Assembly: GCF_006438925.1 (NCBI RefSeq)
Contig: NZ_RCZA01000006.1
Location: 248,001-312,000 of the forward strand
From: Pseudomonas mandelii
Lineage (GTDB): Bacteria > Pseudomonadota > Gammaproteobacteria > Pseudomonadales > Pseudomonadaceae
DNA: 64,000 nt
Direction: 5' to 3'
This document shows positions 38,044-48,543 of this stretch, in pieces; within the stretch, counting starts at the first letter, position 1, and each line of letters begins with the position of its first letter. Below the pieces are notes generated by a model, which was not told where the DNA came from, made no database searches, and saw only the letters and a program-made list of their open reading frames with translations. The translations under genes and the position numbers were made by a program.

Positions 38044-38835
38044 ATGATTGCTCTGCCATGGAACTACCTGGCCCTCCTCTCCCTCGGCTATGGTCTGGCA
38101 CTGATTTACGGCCAACTCGGCTGGCTTGCCGTCATCTCCGTCGCATTGTTGCTGTTCACAGGTTTCGCCGTGCGCCAGCAAAAGGTTCAAGCCGGCCGCT
38201 ACCTCGGTCATGGGGTGTTCTTCGTCCTGGTCCTGGCACTGGCGATGCACTGGCTTCCCGGTTTCTACAACGGTCGTGGTTTCGCCTCTCAGCGATTCAC
38301 CGACGATGCCGTGCCGTTTTTCATGTACCTGAATCTGGACAAACCCCTGATCGGATTCTGGCTTTTGCTGGCTTGCCCGTGGATTGTCGGTCGACGTTCG
38401 CTGCGCCTTTCCATCTATGCCACCGCGCTGGGGCTGACGTTGAGCGCCGCGCTGGCCTTGGGTGGCGCGCTGTTGCTGGGCGTGATCAGCTGGGCACCGA
38501 AGTGGCCGGATCAAGCCTGGCTGTGGCTGTTTAACAACCTGCTGCTGGTGACGCTGGTCGAGGAAGCGTTGTTTCGCGGATACATCCAGGGCGGTCTGGC
38601 CCGGCACTTCAAAAACCTGCCCCACGGTGAAAACCTCGCCCTGTTCCTCGCCTCACTGCTGTTCGGCCTGGTGCACGTGGGCGCCGGCTGGCAATGGGTG
38701 TTGCTGGCGGGTCTGGCGGGGGTCGGCTATGGTCTGGCCTACCGTTTTGGTGGCTTGGGTGCGGCCATCGCCACCCATTTCGGCCTAAACCTGCTGCACT
38801 TCGGGCTGTTCACCTATCCGATGCTCGCAGGCTGA
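38044..38835 (+). CDS. CPBP family intramembrane metalloprotease
   Basis: 263 residues with about eight hydrophobic segments. The CPBP/Abi signatures are present: VEEALFRGYIQGGL (EExxxR, about residue 178), FGLVHVG (F-xxx-H) and ATHFGLNLLHFG (HxxxN). These are Rce1-like membrane proteases; bacterial members act in protein maturation, bacteriocin immunity or unknown roles. No bacteriocin gene is adjacent. The ATG at 38044 is chosen; the upstream ribosome site AAGGAC is at 38033. It stands alone between acnA and aer. Confidence 0.88.
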   Translation: MIALPWNYLALLSLGYGLALIYGQLGWLAVISVALLLFTGFAVRQQKVQAGRYLGHGVFFVLVLALAMHWLPGFYNGRGFASQRFTDDAVPFFMYLNLDKPLIGFWLLLACPWIVGRRSLRLSIYATALGLTLSAALALGGALLLGVISWAPKWPDQAWLWLFNNLLLVTLVEEALFRGYIQGGLARHFKNLPHGENLALFLASLLFGLVHVGAGWQWVLLAGLAGVGYGLAYRFGGLGAAIATHFGLNLLHFGLFTYPMLAG

Positions 38836-38938
38836 CGCAAGGGGCGTTTTGCGACGCGCCACTGATTACTGAAAAATAATCTCAATAAATGGCTGACGAT
38901 GCCGACAACCAGTCAAAGCCTTGCGGATTGAAAAAGCC

Positions 38939-40504
38939 ATGCGTAACAACCAGCCCATTACACAACGCGAACGGACCTTCCCGGCTCAGCAACGGTTGAT
39001 TTCCACCACCGATGCCAAGGGCGTGATCACTTATTGCAACGACGCTTTCGTCGAGATCAGTGGGTATTCTCGTGAAGAGCTGATCCGTGCGCCGCATAAC
39101 CTGGTCCGTCACCCTGACGTCCCGGCCGCAGTGTTCGCGCACATGTGGGGCACACTGAAACAAGGCTTGCCATGGATGGGCATTGTCAAGAATCGCTGCA
39201 AGACCGGTGATCACTACTGGGTTAACGCCTATGTCACGCCGGTTTTCGAAGGCAATCAGGTGGTCGGTTACGAATCGGTGCGGGTCAAACCCACCGCCGA
39301 GCAGATCCGCCGTGCCGAAGCGCTCTACCAACGCATCAACCAGGGCAAGTCGGCGATTCCTTCAACGGACAAATGGCTGCCAGTGCTGCAGGACTGGCTG
39401 CCGTTCATTCTGGTCAGCCAGCTGAGCTTCATGATCGGTGCATCGCTCAATTCCCAATGGGGTTTTGCATTGGCCGCCGGCCTGTCGGTGCCATTGGGTC
39501 TGTTGGGGTTGAGCTGGCAACAGCGCGGCCTCAAGCGTCTGCTGCACCTGGCCGGGCAGACCACCTCCGACCCGCTGATTGCGCAGATGTACACCGACAG
39601 CCGCGGCGCTCAAGCACGCCTGGAGATGTCGATCCTCAGCCAGGAAGCCCGCCTGAAAACCTGCCTGACCCGTCTGCAGGACACCGCCGAGCACCTGAGC
39701 GACCAAGCGAAACAGTCCGACACCCTGGCGCACAACAGCTCCAATGGCCTGGAACGCCAACGTGTCGAAACCGAGCAAGTGGCCACCGCCGTCAATCAGA
39801 TGGCCGCCACCACACAGGAAGTCGCCAGCCACGTGCAGCGCACGGCCGATGCGACTCAGGAAGCCAATCGCCTGACCGGTCGCGGCCGCGACATCGCCGG
39901 GGAAACCCGCGAAGCCATCCAGCGCCTGTCGGTGGTGGTGGGTGAAACCGGGCTGACCGTGACCCAACTGGCCAAGGACAGCGACGAAATCGGTGGCGTG
40001 GTCGATGTGATCAAAGGCATCGCCGACCAGACCAACCTGCTGGCGTTGAACGCCGCCATCGAAGCGGCCCGTGCCGGTGAAATGGGTCGTGGGTTTGCGG
40101 TGGTCGCCGACGAAGTCCGTCAACTGGCGCAACGCACCAGCGAATCCACCGGGCAGATCCACGCCCTGATCGCCAAGCTCCAGCAAACCGCCAGCACGGC
40201 GGTGCAAACCATGGAGGCTGGCCATCGCCAGGCCGAAGAAGGTGTGGCGCGGGTACTGGAAGCGGACCAGGCACTGGTGGGGATCAGCGAAGCGGTGGCC
40301 AACATCACCGACATGACCACCCAGATCGCTGCAGCGACCGAAGAGCAAAGCGCTGTCGCCGAAGAGATCAGCCGCAACATCAGCAACATCTCGCACCTGG
40401 CGGATCAGACCTCGGAACAGGCGCAACACTCGGCACTGTTGAGTGAAGAGCTGACGAAGACAGCGAATACCCAGTATTCGTTGGTGGAGCGGTTTAACCG
40501 CTGA
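38939..40504 (+). CDS. aer: Aerotaxis receptor Aer
   Basis: 521 residues, the length I recall for P. aeruginosa Aer. An N-terminal PAS domain ([28 protein letters not shown]) senses redox through FAD. One hydrophobic hairpin near residues 160-195 anchors it, and the C-terminal methyl-accepting signalling domain ends in the conserved hairpin [20 protein letters not shown] followed by [16 protein letters not shown]. It steers swimming towards oxygen, consistent with the adjoining high-affinity oxidase block. The ATG at 38939 gives [15 protein letters not shown] found no convincing Anr box upstream. Confidence 0.93.
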   Translation: MRNNQPITQRERTFPAQQRLISTTDAKGVITYCNDAFVEISGYSREELIRAPHNLVRHPDVPAAVFAHMWGTLKQGLPWMGIVKNRCKTGDHYWVNAYVTPVFEGNQVVGYESVRVKPTAEQIRRAEALYQRINQGKSAIPSTDKWLPVLQDWLPFILVSQLSFMIGASLNSQWGFALAAGLSVPLGLLGLSWQQRGLKRLLHLAGQTTSDPLIAQMYTDSRGAQARLEMSILSQEARLKTCLTRLQDTAEHLSDQAKQSDTLAHNSSNGLERQRVETEQVATAVNQMAATTQEVASHVQRTADATQEANRLTGRGRDIAGETREAIQRLSVVVGETGLTVTQLAKDSDEIGGVVDVIKGIADQTNLLALNAAIEAARAGEMGRGFAVVADEVRQLAQRTSESTGQIHALIAKLQQTASTAVQTMEAGHRQAEEGVARVLEADQALVGISEAVANITDMTTQIAAATEEQSAVAEEISRNISNISHLADQTSEQAQHSALLSEELTKTANTQYSLVERFNR

Positions 40505-40569
40505 TCGTTGCTGGAGACTAATATTCGGATTGTCGGGTAGGTCTTGAGACTTGTATTGCTCTTGAAATC

Positions 40570-40744
40570 CACCCCTCACCCCAGCCCTCCCGAAACGTCG
40601 GACCGCCCCAATGGGGAGAGGGGGAAAGGGAGCCAATCTTTATCGTTTCCAGAACCTGAGTTCGACTCGATTTTTCAGGTCGATGCTTCGCGAAAAACAC
40701 CTCGATCAGTTCCCTCTCCCTCTGGGAGAGGGTTAGGGTGAGGG
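40570..40744. repeat. Dispersed repeat with CCCTCACCC / CCCTCTCCC arms
   Basis: The region between aer and the hydrolase begins with CCCCTCACCCCAGCCCTCCCG near 40570 and ends with CCCTCTCCCTCTGGGAGAGG-GTTAGGGTGAGGG near 40712-40744, so its two ends are inverted relatives. Similar elements are scattered in many gammaproteobacterial genomes. The right end supplies the TAA stop of the minus-strand hydrolase gene. Confidence 0.65.
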
Positions 40745-41434
40745 CTGGCCCTGAAGAAATGCAGCTACCCTGCCCGCCGCAGCCGCCAAATGCTGCTCAT
40801 GGGTAAACCCCGAAGCCTTCAACGGCTTCAAATCATGATCCCCCGCGACCAGCCAGAACACCTCGATACTCGGCGCCAACGCGTAAGCCTCGACCGCCTC
40901 CCTATTCCCCAACGCATCCCGTTCGCCCTGAACAATCAACGTCCGCGTCATCAGCGCGGCCAAATGCTCAACCCGTGGCTTCTCGGGCTTACCGACCGCA
41001 TAAAACGGATACCCCAGGCACACCAAACCATCCGCCCCCAATTCATCCGCCAACAAACTCGCCATCCGCCCACCCATGGACTTGCCGCCAATGGCCAGAC
41101 GACCAGCGACATGGCGTCGCACCACCGCATAGACCTCACGCCAGCACTCAAGCAGTTTCGTGGCCGGGTTCGGAGGACGCTTGCCACCATCGATGCGGCG
41201 TTGCGCCATGTAGGGAAACTCAAAGCGCAGAACATTGACGCCTTGAGCTGCAAAGCGCGCAGCCATGTCGTTCATCCAGCCGCTGTCCATTGGTGCGCCC
41301 GCGCCATGGGCGAGAATCAGCGTCACAGGTTCCGCCGAGGCCTTTGAAGCCGCCTCATTCCACAACCATCCATGATCCCGCACACACCGCGCCCATTGAT
41401 CCCCGTCAATACTGGCCTTGTGCTCTTTGTCCAT
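40733..41434 (-). CDS. Alpha/beta-fold hydrolase (KANL3/Tex30-like)
   Basis: 233 residues. LILAHGAGAPMDSGWM is the oxyanion-hole region, IGGKSMGGRMAS (about residue 112) carries the nucleophilic serine in a G-x-S-x-G, and a histidine in VAGDHDLKP completes the triad. This is the family often annotated as alpha/beta hydrolase or KANL3/Tex30; the substrate is unknown. I chose the ATG at 41434 (MDKEHKASIDGDQ). The Anr box that appears to serve ccoN-2 lies inside the first codons of this gene, so the two divergent transcripts overlap at their 5' ends. Confidence 0.85.
   Translation of the reverse strand: MDKEHKASIDGDQWARCVRDHGWLWNEAASKASAEPVTLILAHGAGAPMDSGWMNDMAARFAAQGVNVLRFEFPYMAQRRIDGGKRPPNPATKLLECWREVYAVVRRHVAGRLAIGGKSMGGRMASLLADELGADGLVCLGYPFYAVGKPEKPRVEHLAALMTRTLIVQGERDALGNREAVEAYALAPSIEVFWLVAGDHDLKPLKASGFTHEQHLAAAAGRVAAFLQGQPSP
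41396..41409. promoter_or_regulatory. Anr box of the ccoNOQP-2 operon
   Basis: TTGAT-CCCC-GTCAA matches the Fnr/Anr consensus TTGAT-N4-ATCAA at 9 of 10 positions. It is 135 bases before the ccoN-2 start codon and inside the divergent hydrolase gene. In P. aeruginosa the cco2 operon is the Anr-induced one, which supports the assignment. Confidence 0.75.
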
Positions 41435-41543
41435 GCTTGCCTCGCTTTTAGTCTGCCTATAACTCCAGGCGAAGGGAGCGTCTGCCGTGCGGCTTACTCG
41501 CAAAGACAGGCCTTCACTTCGGCTGAACCGTGGATGGGGAACC

Positions 41544-42968
41544 ATGAACACTTCTATCAGTACCGCCTACAACTACAAGGTGGTCCGCCAATTCGCCATT
41601 ATGACGGTGGTGTGGGGCATCGTCGGCATGGGGCTCGGGGTTTTTCTCGCGGCTCAATTGGTCTGGCCTGAACTCAACTTCAATCTGCCGTGGACCAGTT
41701 TCGGGCGTCTGCGCCCGCTGCACACCAACGCAGTGATCTTCGCCTTCGGCGGTTGCGCCCTGTTCGCCAGTTCGTTCTATTCGGTGCAACGTACCTGCCA
41801 GACTCAATTGTTTGCGCCGAAAATCGCCGCGTTCTGCTTCTGGGGCTGGCAAGTGGTGATTCTGCTGGCCGCTATCAGCCTGCCGCTGGGTTACACCAGC
41901 TCCAAGGAATACGCCGAACTGGAATGGCCGATCGACATCCTGATCACCATCGTCTGGGTCGCTTACGCCATCGTGTTCTTCGGTACGCTGGCCAAGCGCA
42001 AGACCAAGCACATCTACGTCGGCAACTGGTTCTTCGGTGCGTTCATCATCACCGTGGCGATTCTGCACATCGTCAACAACCTTGAGCTGCCGGTGAGTTT
42101 CACCAAGTCTTACTCGGTGTACGCCGGTGCGACCGATGCCATGGTTCAGTGGTGGTACGGGCACAACGCCGTAGGCTTTTTCCTCACCGCCGGTTTCCTC
42201 GGGATGATGTACTACTTCGTGCCGAAACAGGCCGAACGCCCGGTGTATTCCTATCGCCTGTCCATCGTGCACTTCTGGGCGCTGATCACCCTGTACATCT
42301 GGGCCGGTCCGCACCACTTGCACTACACCGCGCTGCCGGACTGGGCACAGTCGCTGGGCATGGTGATGTCGCTGATCCTGCTGGCGCCGAGCTGGGGCGG
42401 GATGATCAACGGGATGATGACCCTGTCGGGCGCCTGGCATAAGTTGCGCAGCGACCCGATCCTGCGCTTCCTCGTGGTCTCGTTGGCGTTCTACGGCATG
42501 TCGACCTTCGAAGGGCCGATGATGGCCATCAAAACGGTCAACGCCCTCTCCCACTACACCGACTGGACCATCGGCCACGTTCACGCCGGCGCCCTCGGTT
42601 GGGTAGCGATGATCTCCATCGGCGCGCTGTATCACATGATCCCGAAAATCTTCGGTCGCACGCAGATGCACAGCATCGGCCTGATCAACGCGCACTTCTG
42701 GCTTGCGACCATCGGCACCGTGCTCTACATCGCTTCGATGTGGGTCAACGGCATCGCCCAGGGCCTCATGTGGCGCGCAGTCAATGACGACGGCACGCTG
42801 ACCTACTCCTTCGTCGAAACCCTGGTGGCCAGCCACCCAGGCTTCGTCGTGCGCCTGGTAGGCGGTGCGATCTTCTTCAGCGGCATGTTGCTGATGGCCT
42901 ACAACACCTGGCGCACCGTGCGGGCTTCGCAGCCTGCCGAAGCCGCCGCTGCTGCGCAGATCGCCTGA
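41544..42968 (+). CDS. ccoN: cbb3-type cytochrome oxidase subunit I, CcoN-2
   Basis: 474 residues with about twelve membrane helices. Haem b ligand in [14 protein letters not shown]; CuB ligands in WYGHNAVGF and [10 protein letters not shown], the latter near the helix with the tyrosine cross-link; haem b3 and b ligands in [11 protein letters not shown]. It reduces oxygen with high affinity and pumps protons. The ATG at 41544 is preceded by GGGGA. It is the first gene of four in the upstream operon, which has the Anr box and so is taken as cco2. Long segments are almost identical in DNA to ccoN-1. Confidence 0.96.
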   Translation: MNTSISTAYNYKVVRQFAIMTVVWGIVGMGLGVFLAAQLVWPELNFNLPWTSFGRLRPLHTNAVIFAFGGCALFASSFYSVQRTCQTQLFAPKIAAFCFWGWQVVILLAAISLPLGYTSSKEYAELEWPIDILITIVWVAYAIVFFGTLAKRKTKHIYVGNWFFGAFIITVAILHIVNNLELPVSFTKSYSVYAGATDAMVQWWYGHNAVGFFLTAGFLGMMYYFVPKQAERPVYSYRLSIVHFWALITLYIWAGPHHLHYTALPDWAQSLGMVMSLILLAPSWGGMINGMMTLSGAWHKLRSDPILRFLVVSLAFYGMSTFEGPMMAIKTVNALSHYTDWTIGHVHAGALGWVAMISIGALYHMIPKIFGRTQMHSIGLINAHFWLATIGTVLYIASMWVNGIAQGLMWRAVNDDGTLTYSFVETLVASHPGFVVRLVGGAIFFSGMLLMAYNTWRTVRASQPAEAAAAAQIA

Positions 42969-42978
42969 GGAGGCCGCC

Positions 42979-43587
42979 ATGAAACACGAAACAATCGAGA
43001 AAAACGTCGGCCTGCTGATGTTGCTGATGGTGCTGGCCGTGAGCATTGGCGGTCTGACCCAGATCGTCCCGCTGTTCTTCCAGGACGTGACCAATAAACC
43101 GGTGGAAGGCATGAAGCCCTACACCGCGCTGCAACTGGAAGGTCGCGACATCTACATCCGCGAAGGCTGCGTCGGTTGCCATTCGCAGATGATCCGGCCG
43201 TTCCGTGCCGAGACCGAACGTTACGGCCACTACTCGGTGGCCGGTGAAAGCGTCTGGGATCACCCGTTCCTGTGGGGCTCGAAACGTACCGGTCCGGACC
43301 TGGCCCGGGTCGGCGGTCGCTACTCCGAAGACTGGCACCGCGCGCACTTGTACAACCCGCGCAACGTGGTGCCGGAATCGAAAATGCCCGGCTATCCGTG
43401 GCTGGTCGCCAATCAACTCGACAGCAGCCACACCGAAGGCAAGATCAAGGCGATGCGCACCCTCGGCGTGCCGTACACCGACGATGACATCGCCGGCTCA
43501 GTCGCCTCGCTCGAGGGCAAGACCGAAATGGACGCGCTGGTCGCTTACCTGCAAGTGCTCGGCACATCCATCAAGAGCAAGAGGTGA
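42979..43587 (+). CDS. ccoO: cbb3 oxidase monohaem subunit II, CcoO-2
   Basis: 202 residues. One N-terminal membrane anchor (residues about 10-30) and a periplasmic cytochrome c domain with CVGCH at 64-68; the distal methionine is in [10 protein letters not shown]. It passes electrons from CcoP to CcoN. Starts 10 bases after ccoN-2 behind GAGGAGG. Confidence 0.96.
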   Translation: MKHETIEKNVGLLMLLMVLAVSIGGLTQIVPLFFQDVTNKPVEGMKPYTALQLEGRDIYIREGCVGCHSQMIRPFRAETERYGHYSVAGESVWDHPFLWGSKRTGPDLARVGGRYSEDWHRAHLYNPRNVVPESKMPGYPWLVANQLDSSHTEGKIKAMRTLGVPYTDDDIAGSVASLEGKTEMDALVAYLQVLGTSIKSKR

Positions 43588-43590
43588 GCC

Positions 43591-43809
43591 ATGGCCATGC
43601 CCTTTGAAATCGTAAGCGAAATGAGCAGTGGAATGATCCGCGGCCTGGGCACGGTCGTGGTGTTCGTAGCCTTCGTCGGCCTGACGCTGTGGGTGTTCAA
43701 CAGCAAGCGCAATCCGGAATTCGCCGAAGCGCGTTTGCTGCCGTTCGCCGATGAACCCCTATCCGACGACGCCACCCAAGAACCTGAAACAAGGAGTACC
43801 CGGCCATGA
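43591..43809 (+). CDS. ccoQ: cbb3 oxidase small subunit CcoQ-2
   Basis: 72 residues with one membrane segment ([17 protein letters not shown]) and then [19 protein letters not shown], the CcoQ/FixQ pattern. It stabilises the core complex. The N-terminal 14 residues before MIRGLGT are absent from CcoQ-1, and so is the acidic tail. GAGGTGAG precedes the ATG at 43591, which supports the longer form. It overlaps ccoP by 4 bases (ATGA). Confidence 0.93.
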   Translation: MAMPFEIVSEMSSGMIRGLGTVVVFVAFVGLTLWVFNSKRNPEFAEARLLPFADEPLSDDATQEPETRSTRP

Positions 43810-44759
43810 CCACCTTCTGGAGTACGTGGATCTGCGTACTGACCATTGGCAGCCTGATCGGCCTGACCTGGCTGCTGATCGGCACCCGCAAGGGCGAAAC
43901 CAAGGGCAGTGTCGACCAGACCATGGGCCACAGCTTCGACGGCATCGAGGAGTACGACAACCCGCTGCCGCAGTGGTGGTTCATGCTGTTCGCCGGCACG
44001 CTGGTGTTCGCCGTGGGTTATCTGGTGCTTTACCCCGGCCTGGGCAACTGGAAAGGCATCCTGCCGGGTTACGAGGACGGTTGGACCGGCGTCCACGAGT
44101 GGGAAAAGGAGATGAACAAGGCCGATGCGAAGTTCGGGCCGATCTTCGCCAAATTCGCGGCGATGCCCGTGGAAGAAGTGGCCACAGACCCGCTAGCGTT
44201 GAAAATGGGCGGTCGCCTGTTTGCCTCCAATTGCGCGGTCTGCCACGGCTCGGATGCCAAGGGCGCCTTTGGCTTCCCGAACCTGGCGGACACCAACTGG
44301 CGCTGGGGCGGCAACGCCGACACGATCAAAACCACGATCATGGGTGGTCGCATGGCCGCGATGCCGGCCTGGGGTGAAATCCTTGGTGATGCTGGCGTGA
44401 AGAACGTCGCGGCGTATGTGCGCCATGACCTGGCCGGCCTGCCGTTGGCTGCCGACAACGGTGCCGACCTGCACGCCGGACAGCAAGCGTTCAGCACGAT
44501 GTGCGTAGCCTGTCATGGGGCAAACGGCCAGGGCACTGAAGCCATGGGCGCGCCGAATCTGACGCAACCGGCCGGTTTTATCTACGGTACAAGCCTGGCG
44601 CAACTGCAACAGACGATTCGTCATGGCCGCCAGGGCCATATGCCGGCGCAGAACGAACTGCTCGGCAACGACAAGGTGCAACTGCTGGCCGCTTACGTTT
44701 ACAGCTTGTCTCACGGTCTGAGCACCGAGCGTTTGCAGGCTGAAGGCAAACACGAATAA
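43806..44759 (+). CDS. ccoP: cbb3 oxidase dihaem subunit III, CcoP-2
   Basis: 317 residues. Two membrane helices flank [19 protein letters not shown], and two haem sites follow, CAVCH (143-147) and CVACH (233-237), with distal methionines in AAMPAW and GHMPAQ. It accepts electrons from cytochromes c4/c5. Shorter than CcoP-1 because a ten-residue loop after the second helix is missing. A GC-rich hairpin without a T run (44775-44800) follows the stop. Confidence 0.95.
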   Translation: MTTFWSTWICVLTIGSLIGLTWLLIGTRKGETKGSVDQTMGHSFDGIEEYDNPLPQWWFMLFAGTLVFAVGYLVLYPGLGNWKGILPGYEDGWTGVHEWEKEMNKADAKFGPIFAKFAAMPVEEVATDPLALKMGGRLFASNCAVCHGSDAKGAFGFPNLADTNWRWGGNADTIKTTIMGGRMAAMPAWGEILGDAGVKNVAAYVRHDLAGLPLAADNGADLHAGQQAFSTMCVACHGANGQGTEAMGAPNLTQPAGFIYGTSLAQLQQTIRHGRQGHMPAQNELLGNDKVQLLAAYVYSLSHGLSTERLQAEGKHE

Positions 44760-45242
44760 ATCTCGACCGCTCTGCTGCCGCATTCTTCCGGATGCGGCAG
44801 TTCCCTGCTTCTTTGCGACCAAGTGTCGCACCTCTCCGTTAGTCCTCCTTTCGGTTCCCCAGTTTCGGGTCTAAGCTTCCCCCGATGCGGACTGGCATGA
44901 GCCGGTTCCAGGTCGACCCAACCCGATGTGTTCGACGAATCTGCTCGATGACAAGCCGCAAAGGCTGGTAGATACCGGCTGTCGTGCCAATTGCCATCTG
45001 TCACCCGATCGTTGTGTTTGAACACACCCCGTTACATCCGACCTGACCCTCTCACCATTTTCGTCTGCTGCGACATTTTGTCCTTGGGCAATTTTGTCCT
45101 TACGCGGCGCATGGAAAGGCCGCAGAATCAGCTTTTGAAAGCATTGACCCAGGTCATGGCGCGTTGCAATGACCCCCCGCTTTCTCCATACTTGCGGCCG
45201 ATTTTTACTCCTAATAAAACACCCAAACCGTGGAACCTTAGA
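44760..45242. other. Intergenic region between the two cco operons
   Basis: No credible ORF. It begins with a hairpin, CTGCCGCAT (44775-44783) and ATGCGGCAG (44792-44800), that may end the cco2 transcript. Nearer ccoN-1 it has two copies of ATTTTGTCCTT (45075-45085 and 45091-45101), the first preceded by GCGAC, and a palindrome TGACC-CA-GGTCA (45145-45156). There is no good Anr box, in line with oxygen-independent expression of cco1. The GCGAC-ATTTTGTC arrangement could serve a RegA/RoxR-type regulator, but that is a guess. Confidence 0.5.
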
Positions 45243-46685
45243 ATGAGCACAGCAATCAGTCCGACTGCTTATAACTATAAGGTAGTCCGCCAGTTCGCCA
45301 TCATGACGGTGGTCTGGGGGATCCTTGGCATGGGGCTAGGTGTCTTCATCGCCTCACAGCTTGTATGGCCGGAATTGAACTTCGGTCTGCCGTGGACGAC
45401 TTTTGGACGCTTACGCCCGTTGCACACCAACCTGGTGATTTTCGCCTTCGGTGGTTGTGCACTGTTTGCCACTTCTTATTACGTCGTGCAGCGAACCTGC
45501 CAAACGCGACTGATTTCCGACAGCCTCGCCGCCTTCACCTTCTGGGGTTGGCAAGCGGTGATCGTCGGCGCGATCGTTACCTTGCCGTTGGGTTACACCA
45601 CCACCAAGGAATACGCGGAACTGGAATGGCCCCTGGCTATTCTGCTGGCCATCGTCTGGGTTACTTACGGTCTGGTGTTCTTCGGCACCATCACCAAGCG
45701 CAAAACCAAGCACATCTATGTGGGTAACTGGTTCTACGGTGCCTTCATCGTTGTGACGGCGATGCTGCACATCGTCAACCACGCCTCCCTGCCGGTCAGC
45801 CTCTTCAAGTCCTACTCGGCCTACGCCGGTGCGACTGATGCGATGATCCAGTGGTGGTACGGCCACAACGCGGTGGGTTTCTTCCTGACCACGGGCTTCC
45901 TGGGGATGATGTACTACTTCGTTCCGAAGCAGGCCGAGCGTCCGATCTACTCCTATCGCCTGTCGATCGTGCACTTCTGGGCGCTGATCACCCTGTACAT
46001 CTGGGCCGGTCCGCACCACCTGCACTACACCGCTCTGCCGGACTGGGCTCAGTCGCTGGGCATGGCGATGTCGATCATCCTGCTGGCACCAAGCTGGGGC
46101 GGCATGATCAACGGCATGATGACCCTGTCGGGCGCCTGGCATAAGCTGCGCACCGACCCGATCCTGCGCTTCCTCGTTGTGTCGCTGGCGTTCTACGGCA
46201 TGTCGACCTTCGAAGGCCCGATGATGGCCATCAAGACCGTCAACTCGCTGTCTCACTACACAGACTGGACCATCGGCCACGTACACGCCGGTGCCTTGGG
46301 CTGGGTGGCGATGATCTCGATCGGCGCCATCTACCACATGATCCCGAAACTGTTCGGTCGTGCGCAGATGCACAGCATCGGCCTGATCAACACGCACTTC
46401 TGGCTCGCGACCATCGGTACCGTTCTGTACATCGCTTCGATGTGGGTCAACGGCATCACCCAGGGTCTGATGTGGCGTGCAATCAACGACGACGGCACCC
46501 TTACCTACTCGTTCGTAGAAGCGCTGCAAGCCAGCCATCCTGGTTTCATCGTTCGCGCCCTGGGCGGTGCGTTCTTCGCCAGCGGCATGCTGTTCATGGC
46601 CTACAACGTATGGCGTACCGTACGTGCCTCGAACCCGGCTGAAGCCAAAGCTGCTGAACAGATTGCTGTAGTTGGAGCTCACTGA
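45243..46685 (+). CDS. ccoN: cbb3-type cytochrome oxidase subunit I, CcoN-1
   Basis: 480 residues. The same haem and copper ligands as CcoN-2 are present ([38 protein letters not shown]). The protein differs mainly at the ends and in the helix-3 to helix-5 region. I chose the ATG at 45243 ([15 protein letters not shown]) because a much longer frame upstream has no relatives. The stop overlaps the ccoO-1 start by one base (TGATG). Taken as cco1 from its downstream position and lack of an Anr box. Confidence 0.96.
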   Translation: MSTAISPTAYNYKVVRQFAIMTVVWGILGMGLGVFIASQLVWPELNFGLPWTTFGRLRPLHTNLVIFAFGGCALFATSYYVVQRTCQTRLISDSLAAFTFWGWQAVIVGAIVTLPLGYTTTKEYAELEWPLAILLAIVWVTYGLVFFGTITKRKTKHIYVGNWFYGAFIVVTAMLHIVNHASLPVSLFKSYSAYAGATDAMIQWWYGHNAVGFFLTTGFLGMMYYFVPKQAERPIYSYRLSIVHFWALITLYIWAGPHHLHYTALPDWAQSLGMAMSIILLAPSWGGMINGMMTLSGAWHKLRTDPILRFLVVSLAFYGMSTFEGPMMAIKTVNSLSHYTDWTIGHVHAGALGWVAMISIGAIYHMIPKLFGRAQMHSIGLINTHFWLATIGTVLYIASMWVNGITQGLMWRAINDDGTLTYSFVEALQASHPGFIVRALGGAFFASGMLFMAYNVWRTVRASNPAEAKAAEQIAVVGAH

Positions 46686-47293
46686 TGAAGCATGAAGCAG
46701 TCGAGAAGAACATTGGCCTGCTGGCCTTCTTCATGGTTATCGCCGTCAGCATCGGCGGCCTGACCCAGATCGTTCCGCTGTTTTTCCAGGACGTCACCAA
46801 CAAGCCGGTCGAAGGCATGAAGCCTCGCCCCGCCCTCGAACTGGAAGGCCGCGACATCTTCATCGCCAACGGTTGTGTCGGCTGCCACTCGCAGATGATC
46901 CGCCCGTTCCGTGCTGAAACCGAACGTTACGGCCACTACTCGGTCGCCGGTGAAAGCGTCTGGGACCACCCGTTCCTGTGGGGTTCCAAGCGTACCGGTC
47001 CGGACCTGGCCCGTGTTGGCGGTCGTTACTCCGATGACTGGCAGCGTGCGCACTTGTACAACCCGCGCAACGTCGTGCCTGAATCGAAAATGCCGGCCTA
47101 CCCGTTCCTCGTGGAAAACAAGCTCGACGGCAAAGACACCGCCAAGAAAATGGAAGTCTTGCGCATGCTCGGCGTCCCTTACACCGACGAAGACATCGCC
47201 GGCGCCAAGGATGCCGTGAAGGGCAAAACCGAAATGGACGCGCTGGTGGCCTATCTGCAAGGCCTGGGCACCATCATCAAAAGCAAACGGTGA
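46685..47293 (+). CDS. ccoO: cbb3 oxidase monohaem subunit II, CcoO-1
   Basis: 202 residues, same length as CcoO-2 and very similar. CVGCH at 64-68, distal methionine in [10 protein letters not shown]. Translation is probably coupled to ccoN-1 through the TGATG overlap, because no independent strong ribosome site is visible. Confidence 0.96.
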   Translation: MKHEAVEKNIGLLAFFMVIAVSIGGLTQIVPLFFQDVTNKPVEGMKPRPALELEGRDIFIANGCVGCHSQMIRPFRAETERYGHYSVAGESVWDHPFLWGSKRTGPDLARVGGRYSDDWQRAHLYNPRNVVPESKMPAYPFLVENKLDGKDTAKKMEVLRMLGVPYTDEDIAGAKDAVKGKTEMDALVAYLQGLGTIIKSKR

Positions 47294-47298
47294 TTTAG

Positions 47299-47484
47299 AT
47301 GGATATCGGGATGATTCGTGGCCTGGGCACCGTTGTTGTGATGGTGGCCTTCATCGGTCTGGCGTTGTGGGTATTCAGCCCCAAGCGCAAGTCGGAGTTT
47401 GAAGACGCGACCTTGCTGCCCTTCGCGGATGATCCCGAAGCCATCAAGCACGTCGAGCAAGCTTCTAGGAGTAACAAAGAATGA
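47299..47484 (+). CDS. ccoQ: cbb3 oxidase small subunit CcoQ-1
   Basis: 61 residues, [20 protein letters not shown] then a cytoplasmic tail with [13 protein letters not shown]. One membrane helix. It starts 5 bases after ccoO-1 and overlaps ccoP-1 by 4 bases. Confidence 0.93.
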   Translation: MDIGMIRGLGTVVVMVAFIGLALWVFSPKRKSEFEDATLLPFADDPEAIKHVEQASRSNKE

Positions 47485-48464
47485 CTACGTTCTGGAGTCT
47501 GTACGTCACAGTCCTCAGTCTCGGCACGATCTTCGCCCTGACCTGGCTGCTGCTGTCCACCCGCAAGGGCCAGCGCAGCGAAGCCACCGAAGAAACGGTT
47601 GGCCACTCCTTCGACGGGATCGAGGAGTACGACAACCCACTGCCGAAATGGTGGTTCATGCTGTTCGTGGGCACCATCATCTTCGCCCTGGGCTACCTGG
47701 TTCTGTACCCGGGCCTGGGTAACTGGAAAGGCCTGTTGCCGGGTTACAACTACCTCGATAACGAAAAGCAGACCGCGTTCGCCAACGGCCAGAGCGGCTG
47801 GACCGGCGTTCACGAGTGGGAAAAGGAAATGGCCAAGTCGGACGCCAAGTTCGGCCCGATCTTCGCCAAGTTCGCTTCCATGCCGATTGAAGAAGTCGCC
47901 AAGGACCCGCAAGCCCTGAAGATGGGTGGCCGTCTGTTCGCCTCCAACTGCTCGGTTTGCCACGGCTCCGACGCCAAAGGCGCTTATGGCTTCCCGAACC
48001 TGACCGACGCCGACTGGCGCTGGGGTGGTGAAGCGGAAACCATCAAGACCACCATCATGGGCGGTCGACATGCTGTGATGCCGGCCTGGGCAGAAGTGAT
48101 CGGCGAGCAAGGCGTCGCGAACGTTGCCTCGTTCGTACTGACCAACCTCGATGGCCGCAAACTGCCGGAAGGCACCAAGGCTGACCCGGTAGCCGGCCAG
48201 AAGCTGTTCGCCGCCAACTGCGCGGTGTGCCACGGTCCGGAAGGCAAAGGCACGCCAGCAATGGGCGCACCTAACCTGACCCACCCGGCAGCGTTCATCT
48301 ACGGTTCGAGCTTCGCTCAACTGCAGCAGACCATCCGTTACGGCCGTCAGGGCCAGATGCCTGCGCAAGAACAGCTGCAAGGCAACGACAAGGTTCACCT
48401 GCTGGCCGCTTACGTCTACAGCCTCTCTCACGGTGAGAAAGCGCCGGCGGAAGCCGCTCAGTAA
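47481..48464 (+). CDS. ccoP: cbb3 oxidase dihaem subunit III, CcoP-1
   Basis: 327 residues. Two membrane helices, then haem sites CSVCH and CAVCH, with methionines in HAVMPAW and GQMPAQ. It carries an insert near residue 90 ([17 protein letters not shown]) that CcoP-2 lacks. The last about 30 codons and the terminator recur as a duplicate at 50406-50538; there the stop after PAEAAQ is changed to a sense codon. The gene ends at TAA 48462-48464. Confidence 0.95.
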   Translation: MTTFWSLYVTVLSLGTIFALTWLLLSTRKGQRSEATEETVGHSFDGIEEYDNPLPKWWFMLFVGTIIFALGYLVLYPGLGNWKGLLPGYNYLDNEKQTAFANGQSGWTGVHEWEKEMAKSDAKFGPIFAKFASMPIEEVAKDPQALKMGGRLFASNCSVCHGSDAKGAYGFPNLTDADWRWGGEAETIKTTIMGGRHAVMPAWAEVIGEQGVANVASFVLTNLDGRKLPEGTKADPVAGQKLFAANCAVCHGPEGKGTPAMGAPNLTHPAAFIYGSSFAQLQQTIRYGRQGQMPAQEQLQGNDKVHLLAAYVYSLSHGEKAPAEAAQ

Positions 48465-48488
48465 GGCAAACGCCTGACTGCAACACCA

Positions 48489-48521
48489 AACGGCCCCGCC
48501 AATAATACTGGCGGGGCCGTT
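48489..48521 (+). terminator. Terminator of ccoNOQP-1
   Basis: AACGGCCCCGCCA (48489-48501) pairs with TGGCGGGGCCGTT (48509-48521), then TTCATTT. Because of its A-rich left side it may also stop the convergent phosphoesterase transcript. Confidence 0.9.
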
Positions 48522-48543
48522 TTCATTTCACGATCGGTTCGAC

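Noticed and set aside
38880..38938. Possible Anr box before aer
   Set aside because: The region has TGATTACTG and AATCTCAA but no TTGAT-N4-ATCAA within two mismatches, so control by Anr cannot be claimed.
45075..45156. Anr box before ccoN-1
   Set aside because: The nearest palindrome, TTGAC-CCAG-GTCAT, matches only 7 of 10 positions; cco1 is expected to be Anr-independent.
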